From positions 1 to 64,000 of the forward strand of contig NC_019678.1 in assembly GCF_000316665.1 (NCBI RefSeq): DNA of 64,000 nt, read 5' to 3'. Of this stretch, positions 29,361-37,505 are shown piece by piece. Source of the DNA: Rivularia sp. PCC 7116 (lineage in GTDB: Bacteria; Cyanobacteriota; Cyanobacteriia; Cyanobacteriales; Nostocaceae). The translations under genes were made by a program, and so were the position numbers. How positions within the stretch are numbered: position 1 is the stretch's first letter; every line of letters begins with the position of its first letter. Below the pieces are notes generated by a model that saw nothing but the letters and a program-made list of their open reading frames with translations, did not search any database and was not told where the DNA came from.

Positions 29361-32300
29361 ATGGTTCTTCCTTTTTTCCGCAATGTCCGTTTGCTAATCC
29401 TAACCTTTGTATTAATCATATTTTGGGGACTTTCGGCGTTTCAATCTTTACCGCGTCAGGAAGATCCGCAGTTGGTAGCTCGGACTGGTATTGTTACTAC
29501 TATTTTTCCTGGAGCTAGTGCGGAACGGGTGGAAGCGCTGGTGACGGAAGTAATTGAATCAGAGATGTCTGAGATTGAGGAAATTAATACTATCACATCC
29601 GATTCTCGTATTGGTTTATCAACAGTTTCGATTGAATTAAAAGATACTGTAAGCGAAGCCGAACCCATTTGGACAAGGGTAAGGGATAAGTTAGCAGATG
29701 CGGAACCGCAATTTCCATCGGGTGTACTGGAACCGGATTTAGATGAAGCGGAAACCCGAGCTTATGCGGTAATTGCATCTTTAGTTTGGGAAGGAAAAAG
29801 CGAACCTAATTATGCAATTTTACGCCGTTTTGCACAGGAGCTTGATGTTCAACTTCGGGGTGTGGGGGGAACTGAAAAGGTTGATACGTTTGGTTTCCCT
29901 TCGGAAGAAATTACTGTGGAAATTAATCCATCGGATTTAGCAGCAGTAGGATTAAATGCTCAGCAGTTATCGCAACAAATACAGCAAAGCGATGCCAAAG
30001 TTAGCGCTGGACAATTACGGAGTCCGCGAAATACTCTAGCGATAGAAGTAGAAGGAGAACTTGATTCGTTAGAACGAATTCGTCAAATACCGATTTCTTC
30101 GACTACGAGCGGACAGTTTACTCGTTTGGGGGATATTGCGAGGGTTAATAGAGGTATCAGACAACCAGTTACAGATTTGGCTTTGATTGGTAGCAAACCT
30201 GCTGTAGCTTTGGGTGTTTTGATGGAACCGGGAAATAGAATTGATTTATGGGCTGGGAAAATCCGCGAACAGTTAGAAGATTTTCGTCAGCGTGTTCCAA
30301 ATGGAATTAAATTGGAAGTTATTTTTGACCAAAGTAGTTATGTTGAAACACGTTTAGATAATTTAATTTCAAATCTATTATTTAGTGCGTTCCTTGTGGT
30401 TGCCGTAACTTTTGTGGGGATGGGTTGGCGCTCTTCTCTTATTGTTGGAGCTGCATTACCTTTGACAGTGTTTGCGGTGTTTGGTGAATTGCAGATTTTT
30501 AATATTCCGATTCATCAAATGTCAGTGTCGGGATTGATTATTGCTTTAGGTTTATTAATTGACAACGCAATTGTAGTTGTTGATGAAATTCAGGTCGAAC
30601 TAGAACATGGATTAAAGCCAAAAGATGCGGTGGTGAAAACGGTTAATTATTTAACTGTTCCGCTGCTGACTTCAAGTTTAACCACAATCCTTACCTTCTT
30701 ACCAATTGGTTTATTACCGGGAGGAGCGGGGGAATTTGTTGGTTCCATCGCTTGGGGTGTAATTATGTCCCTGGTTTCTTCTTTGGTAATTTCTTTGACG
30801 GTAATTGCTGCGCTTTCGGGTCGTTTTTTGGCTCAAACTCAAGTTGACGAGGAAGATATTCGTCCGAAACGCAAATCCCGTAAATCTCGACTTTTATCAA
30901 GACTTTTATCAACAATTAAAAATCCCCATGCTTGGTGGAATTCAGGTTTATCTTCACCTTTTTTAGGTCGGATTTATCGTAAAACTTTAAACTGGGCTAC
31001 AGCTAAACCTTTAATTGCGATTGTTTTAACAATGATATTACCGGTTATGGGTTTTATAAATGTTAGTTCTCTACCTACACAGTTTTTCCCTTCTCTCAAC
31101 CGCGATCAGTTTCAAATCGAAGTCGAGTTTCCCGCTCAAACTTCCATTGCTCAAAGTCGCGAGGATGTATTATTGGCTCGTAAATTAATTCAAGAACATT
31201 CCCAGGTTGAGGAAGTTCACTGGTTTGTCGGAGAAAGCGCTCCCAAGTTTTACTACAACTTTACTGGTGGGATGAAAAATGCTGCTTACTACGCTCAAGC
31301 AATGGTACAGCTAAATACAGATAAAGGGGTTATGCAATTAATTCGGACTTTACAAGATGAGTTAGATTCAGCATTCCCTAGCGCTAGAGTTTTAGTAAAA
31401 CAATTAGAGCAAGGACCACCATTTGAAGCTCCGGTGGAAATGCGGATTTTCGGCCCTGATATCGCAGAATTAAGAAGATTAGGTGTTCAAGTTAGGGAAA
31501 TTTTGACACAGATACCCGACGTTACCCATGCTAGGGATGACTTAACCGAAACTTTGCCCAAGTTGGGTTTAGAAGTAGATGAAGAGCAAGCAAGATTAGT
31601 CGGACTTGATAATAGGGCTATAGCGCAACAGTTAGAAACTTATTTAGAAGGTTCCGTTGGTGGTTCGATTCTGGAATCTACGGAAAATTTACCAGTAAGA
31701 GTAAGAATCGCGAATTCAAATCGAGGAGATTTATCTCAGATTGCTTCCCTTAACCTACAGCCAACTCAACAAACTGGTACCGAACCAAATTTACGTCCTC
31801 TCTCAGCATTAGGGAAGTTTAATCTGGTTCCTCAATTAGCAAGCATTTCCCGACGTAACGAACAAAGAGTTAACACCGTCCAAGCTTTTATTTCTGCTGG
31901 GGTTTTACCGTCAGTAGTTCTGGGAGAATTACAACAACGTTTGCAAGCACAGGAATTTGAATCAAAACTTCCTCCCGGATACAGATATGAATTTGGTGGA
32001 GAACAAGCAGAAAGCGGAGAAGCTACCGGAAATCTCATGTCAACTGTGGGATTGTTGGGGTTAATTATGGTGATTACCCTAGTGCTATCCTTGGGTTCCT
32101 TCCGAATGGCTGGTATCGTGTTTGCTGTTGGGGCTGGTTCGGTTGGTTTAGCTTTATTTGCTCTGTGGGCTTTTGATTCGGTATTCGGATTTATGGCAAT
32201 TGTCGGGACAATGGGTTTAATTGGGATTGCTATCAACGGTGCGATTATTATTTTGTCAGCCTTTAATGAAGATGAAGCAGCCAAGAATGGTGATGTTAAA

Positions 32301-32555
32301 GCAGTACGGGAAGTTGTAGTCAAAGCGACACGTCACGTCTTAACTACAACCATTACAACAATGGTCGGTTTTATTCCACTAATTGCCGATGGCGACCCTT
32401 TCTGGCTACCTTTAGCGATTGCGATCGCCGGTGGGATTGGTGGTTCTCCGCTACTGGCGCTTTATTTTACTCCTGCGGCTTATTTGTTGGTGAAAGGACG
32501 GAGGAAGAATACGAGAAAGCGGAAGCAGCTTTTGCTTCCTCCGGCGGTTTCTTGA
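29361..32555 (+). CDS. RND-family efflux pump, inner-membrane permease
   Basis: A proton-driven pump of the AcrB/hydrophobe-amphiphile efflux type, about 1064 residues. The first membrane helix follows the start (FFRNVRLLILTFVLIIFWGL), then a large periplasmic loop. Helices 2-6 carry the family proton-relay text ALGLLIDNAIVVVDEI near 390, and a second repeat has the GIAINGAIIILSAFNEDEA segment. The start at ATG 29361 (MVLPFFRNV) is preferred over an upstream ATG at 29286, whose 25 extra residues come from repeat DNA. The substrate is unknown; regulation by the adjacent TetR is likely. Confidence 0.93.
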   Translation: MVLPFFRNVRLLILTFVLIIFWGLSAFQSLPRQEDPQLVARTGIVTTIFPGASAERVEALVTEVIESEMSEIEEINTITSDSRIGLSTVSIELKDTVSEAEPIWTRVRDKLADAEPQFPSGVLEPDLDEAETRAYAVIASLVWEGKSEPNYAILRRFAQELDVQLRGVGGTEKVDTFGFPSEEITVEINPSDLAAVGLNAQQLSQQIQQSDAKVSAGQLRSPRNTLAIEVEGELDSLERIRQIPISSTTSGQFTRLGDIARVNRGIRQPVTDLALIGSKPAVALGVLMEPGNRIDLWAGKIREQLEDFRQRVPNGIKLEVIFDQSSYVETRLDNLISNLLFSAFLVVAVTFVGMGWRSSLIVGAALPLTVFAVFGELQIFNIPIHQMSVSGLIIALGLLIDNAIVVVDEIQVELEHGLKPKDAVVKTVNYLTVPLLTSSLTTILTFLPIGLLPGGAGEFVGSIAWGVIMSLVSSLVISLTVIAALSGRFLAQTQVDEEDIRPKRKSRKSRLLSRLLSTIKNPHAWWNSGLSSPFLGRIYRKTLNWATAKPLIAIVLTMILPVMGFINVSSLPTQFFPSLNRDQFQIEVEFPAQTSIAQSREDVLLARKLIQEHSQVEEVHWFVGESAPKFYYNFTGGMKNAAYYAQAMVQLNTDKGVMQLIRTLQDELDSAFPSARVLVKQLEQGPPFEAPVEMRIFGPDIAELRRLGVQVREILTQIPDVTHARDDLTETLPKLGLEVDEEQARLVGLDNRAIAQQLETYLEGSVGGSILESTENLPVRVRIANSNRGDLSQIASLNLQPTQQTGTEPNLRPLSALGKFNLVPQLASISRRNEQRVNTVQAFISAGVLPSVVLGELQQRLQAQEFESKLPPGYRYEFGGEQAESGEATGNLMSTVGLLGLIMVITLVLSLGSFRMAGIVFAVGAGSVGLALFALWAFDSVFGFMAIVGTMGLIGIAINGAIIILSAFNEDEAAKNGDVKAVREVVVKATRHVLTTTITTMVGFIPLIADGDPFWLPLAIAIAGGIGGSPLLALYFTPAAYLLVKGRRKNTRKRKQLLLPPAVS

Positions 32556-32616
32556 TAAAAAGTAAGTCAAAAAGAAGAAACTCGTTTATCATAAAATGCA
32601 AAATAACTAAAGTGTA

Positions 32617-32637
32617 GAGGACTACTAAGAAGTCCTC
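32617..32637. other. Hairpin spanning the stop codon of the first FGE-fold gene (DGR-like)
   Basis: Perfect 7-bp stem GAGGACT (32617-32623) with AGTCCTC (32631-32637) and a 7-nt loop, overlapping the TAG stop at 32625-32627. A matching hairpin lies at the same place in the neighbouring gene. DGR target genes often carry such a hairpin just after the variable region. Confidence 0.65.
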
Positions 32638-32759
32638 CCAACACCACAGGCAAGACGAAAACCAATAGCGTCGTCGATAAGCTCGCGCCAAGCATAGTTG
32701 AGGCGGCACGCAGACCGGCAGTCTACAGGATCGCTGTCCCAGGAAACGCCCCGCAGCAC
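32625..32759 (-). other. Candidate DGR variable region, copy A
   Basis: The 3' end of the gene keeps GTGCTGCGGGGCG, TTCCTGG, TGCCG, GCG, GGTTTTCGT and AGGACTT in common with copy B (33650-33790). The intervening codons differ completely (for example D-S-D against I-D-S after SW). Constant framework with clustered variable codons is the DGR pattern. Confidence 0.55.
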
Positions 32760-33458
32760 GCCTGTTCCTTGTCTTTGATAAAGATTATCATTCTTGTCAT
32801 CAAACCAAGCACTACCATCCGTTGGCGCTCCTTCGTAATTATCATGCCAATCATCAAGGCACCATTCATCAACATTCCCATGCATATCGCATAACCCAAA
32901 AGCATTCGCTAGACCAAAACTTCCTACAGGTGTTGTTTCCTCGCGGTATTCTCCTTCGGAAGCATTCCCGTAAGTTGATGTAGCATTATAGTTAGCCAAA
33001 TCTGATGTAATTGTCTCGCCAAAATGAAACGGTGTAGTTGTACCAGCACGACAAGCATATTCCCATTCGGCTTCGCTTGGTAAACTATATTTTCTTTTAG
33101 TGTGATTTGATAATCTGGCACAAAACTCAACCGCATCGTACCAAGAGACTTTCTCAACAGGGCGGTTATCTCCTTTGAAGTTTGATGGCTCTGCTTTTAA
33201 TTCTCTTTCTACTTCAGGTAATTTAGCTACGGCTTTCCACTGTGCTTGAGTAACTTGGTATTTACCCATGAAGAAAGTTGGAACTGTAACTTGGTGTTGA
33301 GGACGTTCATCATCTGTACTACCTTCTTCATCTTCTGGTGCCCCCATTGTAAAGGTACCACCTTTAATTAGCACCATCTCCAGTTCAACTCCATCACCCA
33401 AGCTCTCTACAAAATATAGCCCCGTCTTTCGGCTTTTTTTTATGATTGTTTGTGTCAT
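32625..33458 (-). CDS. FGE/SUMF1-fold protein, candidate DGR variable protein (copy A)
   Basis: A 277-residue formylglycine-generating-enzyme-fold (C-type-lectin-like) protein. The domain starts near residue 22 with LEMVLIKGGTFTMGAPEDE, followed by KYQVTQAQW, PVEKVSWYDAVEFC, LPSEAEWEYACRAGT, GLCDMHGNVDEWC and a C-terminal VLRGVSWD...CRSACR...GFRLACGV. The usual GNVWEW has Asp in place of Trp. Residues about 234-262 are the segment that DGRs vary in this fold, and a hairpin overlaps the stop codon. It is the last gene of the conflict-type operon. Sulfatase activation is unlikely because no sulfatase is nearby. A ligand-recognition role is inferred. Confidence 0.88.
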   Translation of the reverse strand: MTQTIIKKSRKTGLYFVESLGDGVELEMVLIKGGTFTMGAPEDEEGSTDDERPQHQVTVPTFFMGKYQVTQAQWKAVAKLPEVERELKAEPSNFKGDNRPVEKVSWYDAVEFCARLSNHTKRKYSLPSEAEWEYACRAGTTTPFHFGETITSDLANYNATSTYGNASEGEYREETTPVGSFGLANAFGLCDMHGNVDEWCLDDWHDNYEGAPTDGSAWFDDKNDNLYQRQGTGVLRGVSWDSDPVDCRSACRLNYAWRELIDDAIGFRLACGVGRTS

Positions 33459-33642
33459 TGATTTTTATATTTCACACTTACTAAAGTTCTCCTTTCTCAT
33501 TTCTCATTTCTCCTTACCAGTCGAAGTCTCTGGAAATACGTTCCCACAGAGAGCATCGAAACGAGAGCCAAAATTCGAGTGGCTATAAGGCAACAAAACA
33601 AGAAAAAAAGAAAAATAATAAGGTAAAAGTTCTAAAAAATAA

Positions 33643-33661
33643 AGGGCTACTAAAAAGTCCT
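33643..33661. other. Hairpin at the stop codon of the second FGE-fold gene (DGR-like)
   Basis: Stem AGGGCT (33643-33648) with AGTCCT (33656-33661), 5 of 6 pairs, and a 7-nt loop spanning the TAG stop. Geometry and position match the hairpin at 32617-32637. Confidence 0.55.
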
Positions 33662-33790
33662 CTCAACCCCGCAGGCAACACGAAAACCAAAAGGGTCAGT
33701 TATGTTGTCGCGCAGCGCCCTATCGTAGCTGTTGCGAGACGCGGAACGGCACAAATTTGGAGAGTCGATCCAGGAACCGCCCCGCAGCAC
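33650..33790 (-). other. Candidate DGR variable region, copy B
   Basis: The 3' coding end shares the framework listed for copy A, including GTGCTGCGGGGCG and TTTTAGTAG-type end sequence, but differs in the variable codons and is two codons longer. The length difference means the copies need not derive from the same template repeat. Confidence 0.5.
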
Positions 33791-35278
33791 CGCTCCTCCT
33801 TGCTTTTGAGAAAGATTATCATCCTCACTATCGAGCCAAGCATTGCCATCTTTCAGCGTATGTTTATAGTTATAATGCCAGTCATAAAGGCACCATTCCC
33901 AAACGTTGCCGTGCATATCGTATAATCCAAAAGTATTAGCTAGAAATTTCCCTACTGGAGTAGTTTCTTTACAATATTCTCCTTTAGCTTCCCTAGTATA
34001 AGTTTTAATAGCAGCATAATTAGCTAAATCACCAGTAATTGTTTGACCAAAGTGAAACGGTGTCGTAGTACCTGCACGACAAGCATATTCCCATTCCGCT
34101 TCAGTGGGTAAAGTGTAGATTCTACCTGTATAGTTAGAAAGACGATTGCAAAATTCAACTGCATCGTACCAGGATACTTGTTCTACAGGGCGGTTATCCC
34201 CTTTAAATCTAGAAGGTTCTAGTTTTATCTGCCTATTTATCTGGGATAACTGCGCTACAAATCGCCACTGTGCCTGAGTTACAGGATACTTACTCATGAA
34301 AAAAGGTTGTACAGTTACTGTATGCTGGGGACTCTCGCTTTTACGGCGTTTTGGTTCATCTTCTGGGGAACCCATTTCAAAAGTGCCTCCAGGAATCGCC
34401 ACCATTTCTATTTTTAGTTCTGCTTGTTTTCCTGGGACTTCACCTAAAAACTCTAGGAAATAAAATGCTTGTTTTTGCTCTTTATTAATTACTTGTCCGC
34501 GATTATCAACTGTTACCGTTTCAAATTCAAAAGATTTTAACTCGTCTTCTAACTCATCATCTCGGGTAATATCTGGGTTTATAACCGCGACATCATAGTC
34601 AAAAGGTTTTAGCTCAATTCCCATCAATTCAGCAATTTCCGTCTCTTCATCATCTTGGATAGGTTGAGCCTCAATGGTGTCCTGCGCCCATTTTAATAAC
34701 AACGGCTCAAAACCCTTCTCCGATAACAAGTCAGCATAATTCTCTACTAATGCTGCCCATTTAATACGTTGTTGAGCATCTGCGGATGCCGTTAACCTTT
34801 GTAATTCTTCTTTGATGGCATTAACTGCTTCTGTTCCATCCCCACTCAAATATGCTAATGCCGTCCAGTTTGGACGCTCTCCCAATACCAAAACACGGTC
34901 ATTGTCTTTCTGTAAGCGATTGGCAATGTACTGTGACATAAAATTCGCCAGTTCCTTGAGTCTTTCTTCCCCAAATTCAATACACAAACGACTCAGCAAG
35001 CGGTTTCTGGTTTTCCCCTCCATCTCATAAAGGTCATAGCCTACGGGTTGACATAAACCCGATAGCAACACATCGGCTACTGCATACCAAGGACAATCCC
35101 GGACAAAATTTTCGCGCAGACAATAAAGCAAATCTGAAGTGATAGTCAGCGGAAAAGCTGCATGATAGGCTAAAAATAGAGCCTGTTCTCCGTGACGTTT
35201 TGCAAAGACTCGAATGCGGCGAGTTGTTAAATCTTCTCTGTTGCTTGGTTTCTTTGAGTCGGGGAATACATTTGCCAT
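33650..35278 (-). CDS. FGE/SUMF1-fold protein with conflict-system N-terminal region (copy B)
   Basis: A 542-residue protein. Residues 1-250 form a helical region that I do not assign, containing TTRRIRVFAKRHGEQALFLA and DCPWYAVADVLLSGLCQPV. It resembles the helical part found in cyanobacterial proteins of vWA/MoxR-type operons. Residues about 290-540 are an FGE/SUMF1 fold with IPGGTFEMGSPEDEP, KYPVTQAQW, LPTEAEWEYACRAGT, GNVWEWC and GFRVACGV. Its start overlaps the end of the vWA-like gene by 52 bp, so translation is probably coupled. The 3' end is a candidate DGR variable region. Likely role: effector or ligand-recognition component of the operon. Confidence 0.87.
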   Translation of the reverse strand: MANVFPDSKKPSNREDLTTRRIRVFAKRHGEQALFLAYHAAFPLTITSDLLYCLRENFVRDCPWYAVADVLLSGLCQPVGYDLYEMEGKTRNRLLSRLCIEFGEERLKELANFMSQYIANRLQKDNDRVLVLGERPNWTALAYLSGDGTEAVNAIKEELQRLTASADAQQRIKWAALVENYADLLSEKGFEPLLLKWAQDTIEAQPIQDDEETEIAELMGIELKPFDYDVAVINPDITRDDELEDELKSFEFETVTVDNRGQVINKEQKQAFYFLEFLGEVPGKQAELKIEMVAIPGGTFEMGSPEDEPKRRKSESPQHTVTVQPFFMSKYPVTQAQWRFVAQLSQINRQIKLEPSRFKGDNRPVEQVSWYDAVEFCNRLSNYTGRIYTLPTEAEWEYACRAGTTTPFHFGQTITGDLANYAAIKTYTREAKGEYCKETTPVGKFLANTFGLYDMHGNVWEWCLYDWHYNYKHTLKDGNAWLDSEDDNLSQKQGGAVLRGGSWIDSPNLCRSASRNSYDRALRDNITDPFGFRVACGVERTF

Positions 35279-36390
35279 ATCTCAATCATATTCTCTTGGG
35301 TCATTTCTTTTGTTGCCGTTTGCAAACTAGCAGGCTCGTAAGTTAACATCCTGCCATTAAGTATCGCATCGATTGTAATCGCTGAAGTCTGCTCCCAGCG
35401 TTGCGGTGGTAAAGGATTAAGCCAGATTAATTGACGAATGCAGGGAGATAATGCAGTTAAAAACTTTGATATTCCTTCAATTCTTTCTTGGCTATAGGTA
35501 GCTGTTGCAGCTCCAGCATCGCTGATAATTAAGGTAATAGTACGGTTACGATGCAGTTTTGATAACAAGTCATTGAGGGGTTGAGCAACAGTTGGGCGAT
35601 ACCAATGATAAAGATATTCGTCGGGATAGCTGGTAAATCGATATATCCGAGCGGGAGTGATTCGAGCTTCTGCAATTGCTTGCATAAAAGGTTCAAGGGC
35701 GGGGAAAAATGGAATCATTGCTAAATTATCATCAATTAGCAGCAGCAATTCAGTTCGTCGAGTTTTGACTGGACGCATCACCACATCAGCAAACAAACCT
35801 TCCCGTCCAATTTGTTCAAGTGTCGCTTCAATATCCAATTCATAATCCCAACCAACTCGCTGCGATTGTCTCAACAAACGCCAAGCTGTTTGAACATCTT
35901 GCAATTGAATCGGAAAGTCTTTTGCAACTAGCTGAAAGTCATTCCTAGTATTCTCAAACTTTGGGGAAGCTGCGGAAGTTTGCATCGCAACTGGAACTTT
36001 TGCTTCACCAGGTTTATCAGTTGATGGCGATTTCTGCTTTCTGGGTGGAATTTTGGGGAAATTAGCTGACTGTTTTACCGCAGAAGGAGTTTTTTCTAGA
36101 GATTGCGGTTCTTTTTCTACGGATTCTACAGGCATTTTATTATGATGCTGCCAAACATAGCTCTCAAAAGTACGGTCAAAAATACCAATATCGTAGTTAT
36201 CGCAAGGTTTTACCCATAACAGCCGACACACTCGTTTTATATCCTCCCATCCACCTAAACCATACCCGCGAGCAACTGCTTGTTGCAATAAGTGATATTG
36301 TTCCAGAGTTAGAGCCATTCCTGCTTGTCGCAATTCTTGGAATAAATCTAATAATAATGAATCAATTTTGATTGATTGAGAATCACTCAT
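35227..36390 (-). CDS. vWA-like protein with SAV_2336-type N-terminus (conflict system)
   Basis: A 387-residue protein. The N-terminal 75 residues (LLLDLFQELRQAGMALTLEQ, GLGGWEDIKRVCRLLW) match the helical domain seen at the front of SAV_2336-like proteins. A linker rich in Lys, Pro and Ser follows (about 95-150). The C-terminal part is von Willebrand A-like: RTELLLLIDDNLAMIPFFP near 207 where a MIDAS DxSxS would be (here D-D-N-L-A, so degenerate), and a late TITLIISDAGAATAT strand. It lies between the MoxR ATPase and the FGE-fold gene. vWA and MoxR proteins typically act as a pair. Confidence 0.78.
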   Translation of the reverse strand: MSDSQSIKIDSLLLDLFQELRQAGMALTLEQYHLLQQAVARGYGLGGWEDIKRVCRLLWVKPCDNYDIGIFDRTFESYVWQHHNKMPVESVEKEPQSLEKTPSAVKQSANFPKIPPRKQKSPSTDKPGEAKVPVAMQTSAASPKFENTRNDFQLVAKDFPIQLQDVQTAWRLLRQSQRVGWDYELDIEATLEQIGREGLFADVVMRPVKTRRTELLLLIDDNLAMIPFFPALEPFMQAIAEARITPARIYRFTSYPDEYLYHWYRPTVAQPLNDLLSKLHRNRTITLIISDAGAATATYSQERIEGISKFLTALSPCIRQLIWLNPLPPQRWEQTSAITIDAILNGRMLTYEPASLQTATKEMTQENMIEIWQMYSPTQRNQATEKI

Positions 36391-36409
36391 GAATAAGGAT
36401 TTGATATTT

Positions 36410-36460
36410 TTTTAACGCAGAGGAGCGCGGAGGTTAACGCAGAGGAGCGCAAAGTATTGA
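36410..36460. repeat. Direct repeat TTAACGCAGAGGAGCGC
   Basis: Two copies of a 17-nt unit (near 36412 and 36434) lie between the MoxR and vWA-like genes, in the 107-bp gap of the operon. The same kind of AACGCAGAGG unit is a common dispersed repeat in cyanobacterial genomes. Confidence 0.6.
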
Positions 36461-36497
36461 TTGAAGGATTTTTTTTTCATTGTTAATTATTCATTAT

Positions 36498-37505
36498 TCA
36501 TTGTTTTTTCTGATATAACTCCTGGTCTTGCTTGGTTTTTAAAAGCGTTCCTAATAATGGTAATTTCTTAGATAAATTGTTTAAATCATCCAATGCCTTT
36601 TCAACATCATTTCTATTTAAAAGTGCGGTAAGAAACTCGATAAATTCGCTAGTCCCTGGTGGTCTGCTTCCAGGTATGATTGTAAGTCCCGCGCGAATTT
36701 CATAAAAACTATTCATAGCTTGTTCGACAATTTTTTGTTTATCTTTTGTTAACTCACCAAATCGCTTATCAATTATTTTCTTTAATTGGTCTTCTTGAGG
36801 AAATTTGACAAAAAAGTACAGACACCGACGCAGAAAAGGTTCTGGTAAAGGTTTCTCACGATTGCTAGTAATAAAAATAATCGGCTTATTTTGGGGAGTC
36901 GGATATAACTCACCAGTTTCCGGTACTTCAAAGCGTAATTCTTCTAATTCCAGCAGTAAATCATTCGCAAAATCACTATCTGCTTTATCAATTTCATCAA
37001 TTAACAAAATAGGACGATATTTATGTTCTTGTAATGCCTTACCTAATGCTCCAAATTCCCGATAATTCTTCTTATCCTGCAACCGCTTTTTTAAATCTCC
37101 AATTTCTACAATACCTAAAAATTCTTGCAACTGTTGCGGGTTAGTTCCCATTAACTGAGCGTCTCGCAATCTGGCAATAGCATCATATTTATAAAGTCCA
37201 TCACGAGCGCGTGTTGTAGATTTTATATTCCAGATATAATAATCCCAGTACTGGTTTTGCAGATACTTTTGGGTAAATTCATAGGCAACCGCCGCCGCTA
37301 AACGAGTTTTACCACAACCGGGTTCTCCTTCTAAAAGTAATGGACGCTCTAGCGCGATCGCCAAATTAACCGCTTCTTTTAAATCCTCACTAGGTAGATA
37401 GGGATAGCAGATTCGTCCCAAAGAATCTTTTATTTCCTTTTGGGGTTGATATTCTCCCTTATACTGATAATCTGGTTCTGGTAATGGTTCTTGATTCTTA
37501 CTCAT
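36498..37505 (-). CDS. MoxR-type AAA+ ATPase (conflict system)
   Basis: A 335-residue AAA+ ATPase: Walker A EGEPGCGKTRLA near 54-65, Walker B PILLIDEIDKAD near 158-169, sensor IIFITSNREKPLPEPFLRRC near 209, as in MoxR/RavA-type ATPases. The ATG at 37503-37505 overlaps the stop codon of the upstream protease gene as ATGA, so I prefer it to a start 15 nt upstream. Such ATPases usually remodel a vWA-bearing partner, and one is encoded next. The ATGA overlap argues for translational coupling and a shared complex. Confidence 0.88.
   Translation of the reverse strand: MSKNQEPLPEPDYQYKGEYQPQKEIKDSLGRICYPYLPSEDLKEAVNLAIALERPLLLEGEPGCGKTRLAAAVAYEFTQKYLQNQYWDYYIWNIKSTTRARDGLYKYDAIARLRDAQLMGTNPQQLQEFLGIVEIGDLKKRLQDKKNYREFGALGKALQEHKYRPILLIDEIDKADSDFANDLLLELEELRFEVPETGELYPTPQNKPIIFITSNREKPLPEPFLRRCLYFFVKFPQEDQLKKIIDKRFGELTKDKQKIVEQAMNSFYEIRAGLTIIPGSRPPGTSEFIEFLTALLNRNDVEKALDDLNNLSKKLPLLGTLLKTKQDQELYQKKQ

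Noticed and set aside
32467-33157. Several minus-strand frames overlapping the first FGE-fold gene
   Set aside because: They are shadows in other frames of the FGE-fold gene at 32625-33458, without family features.
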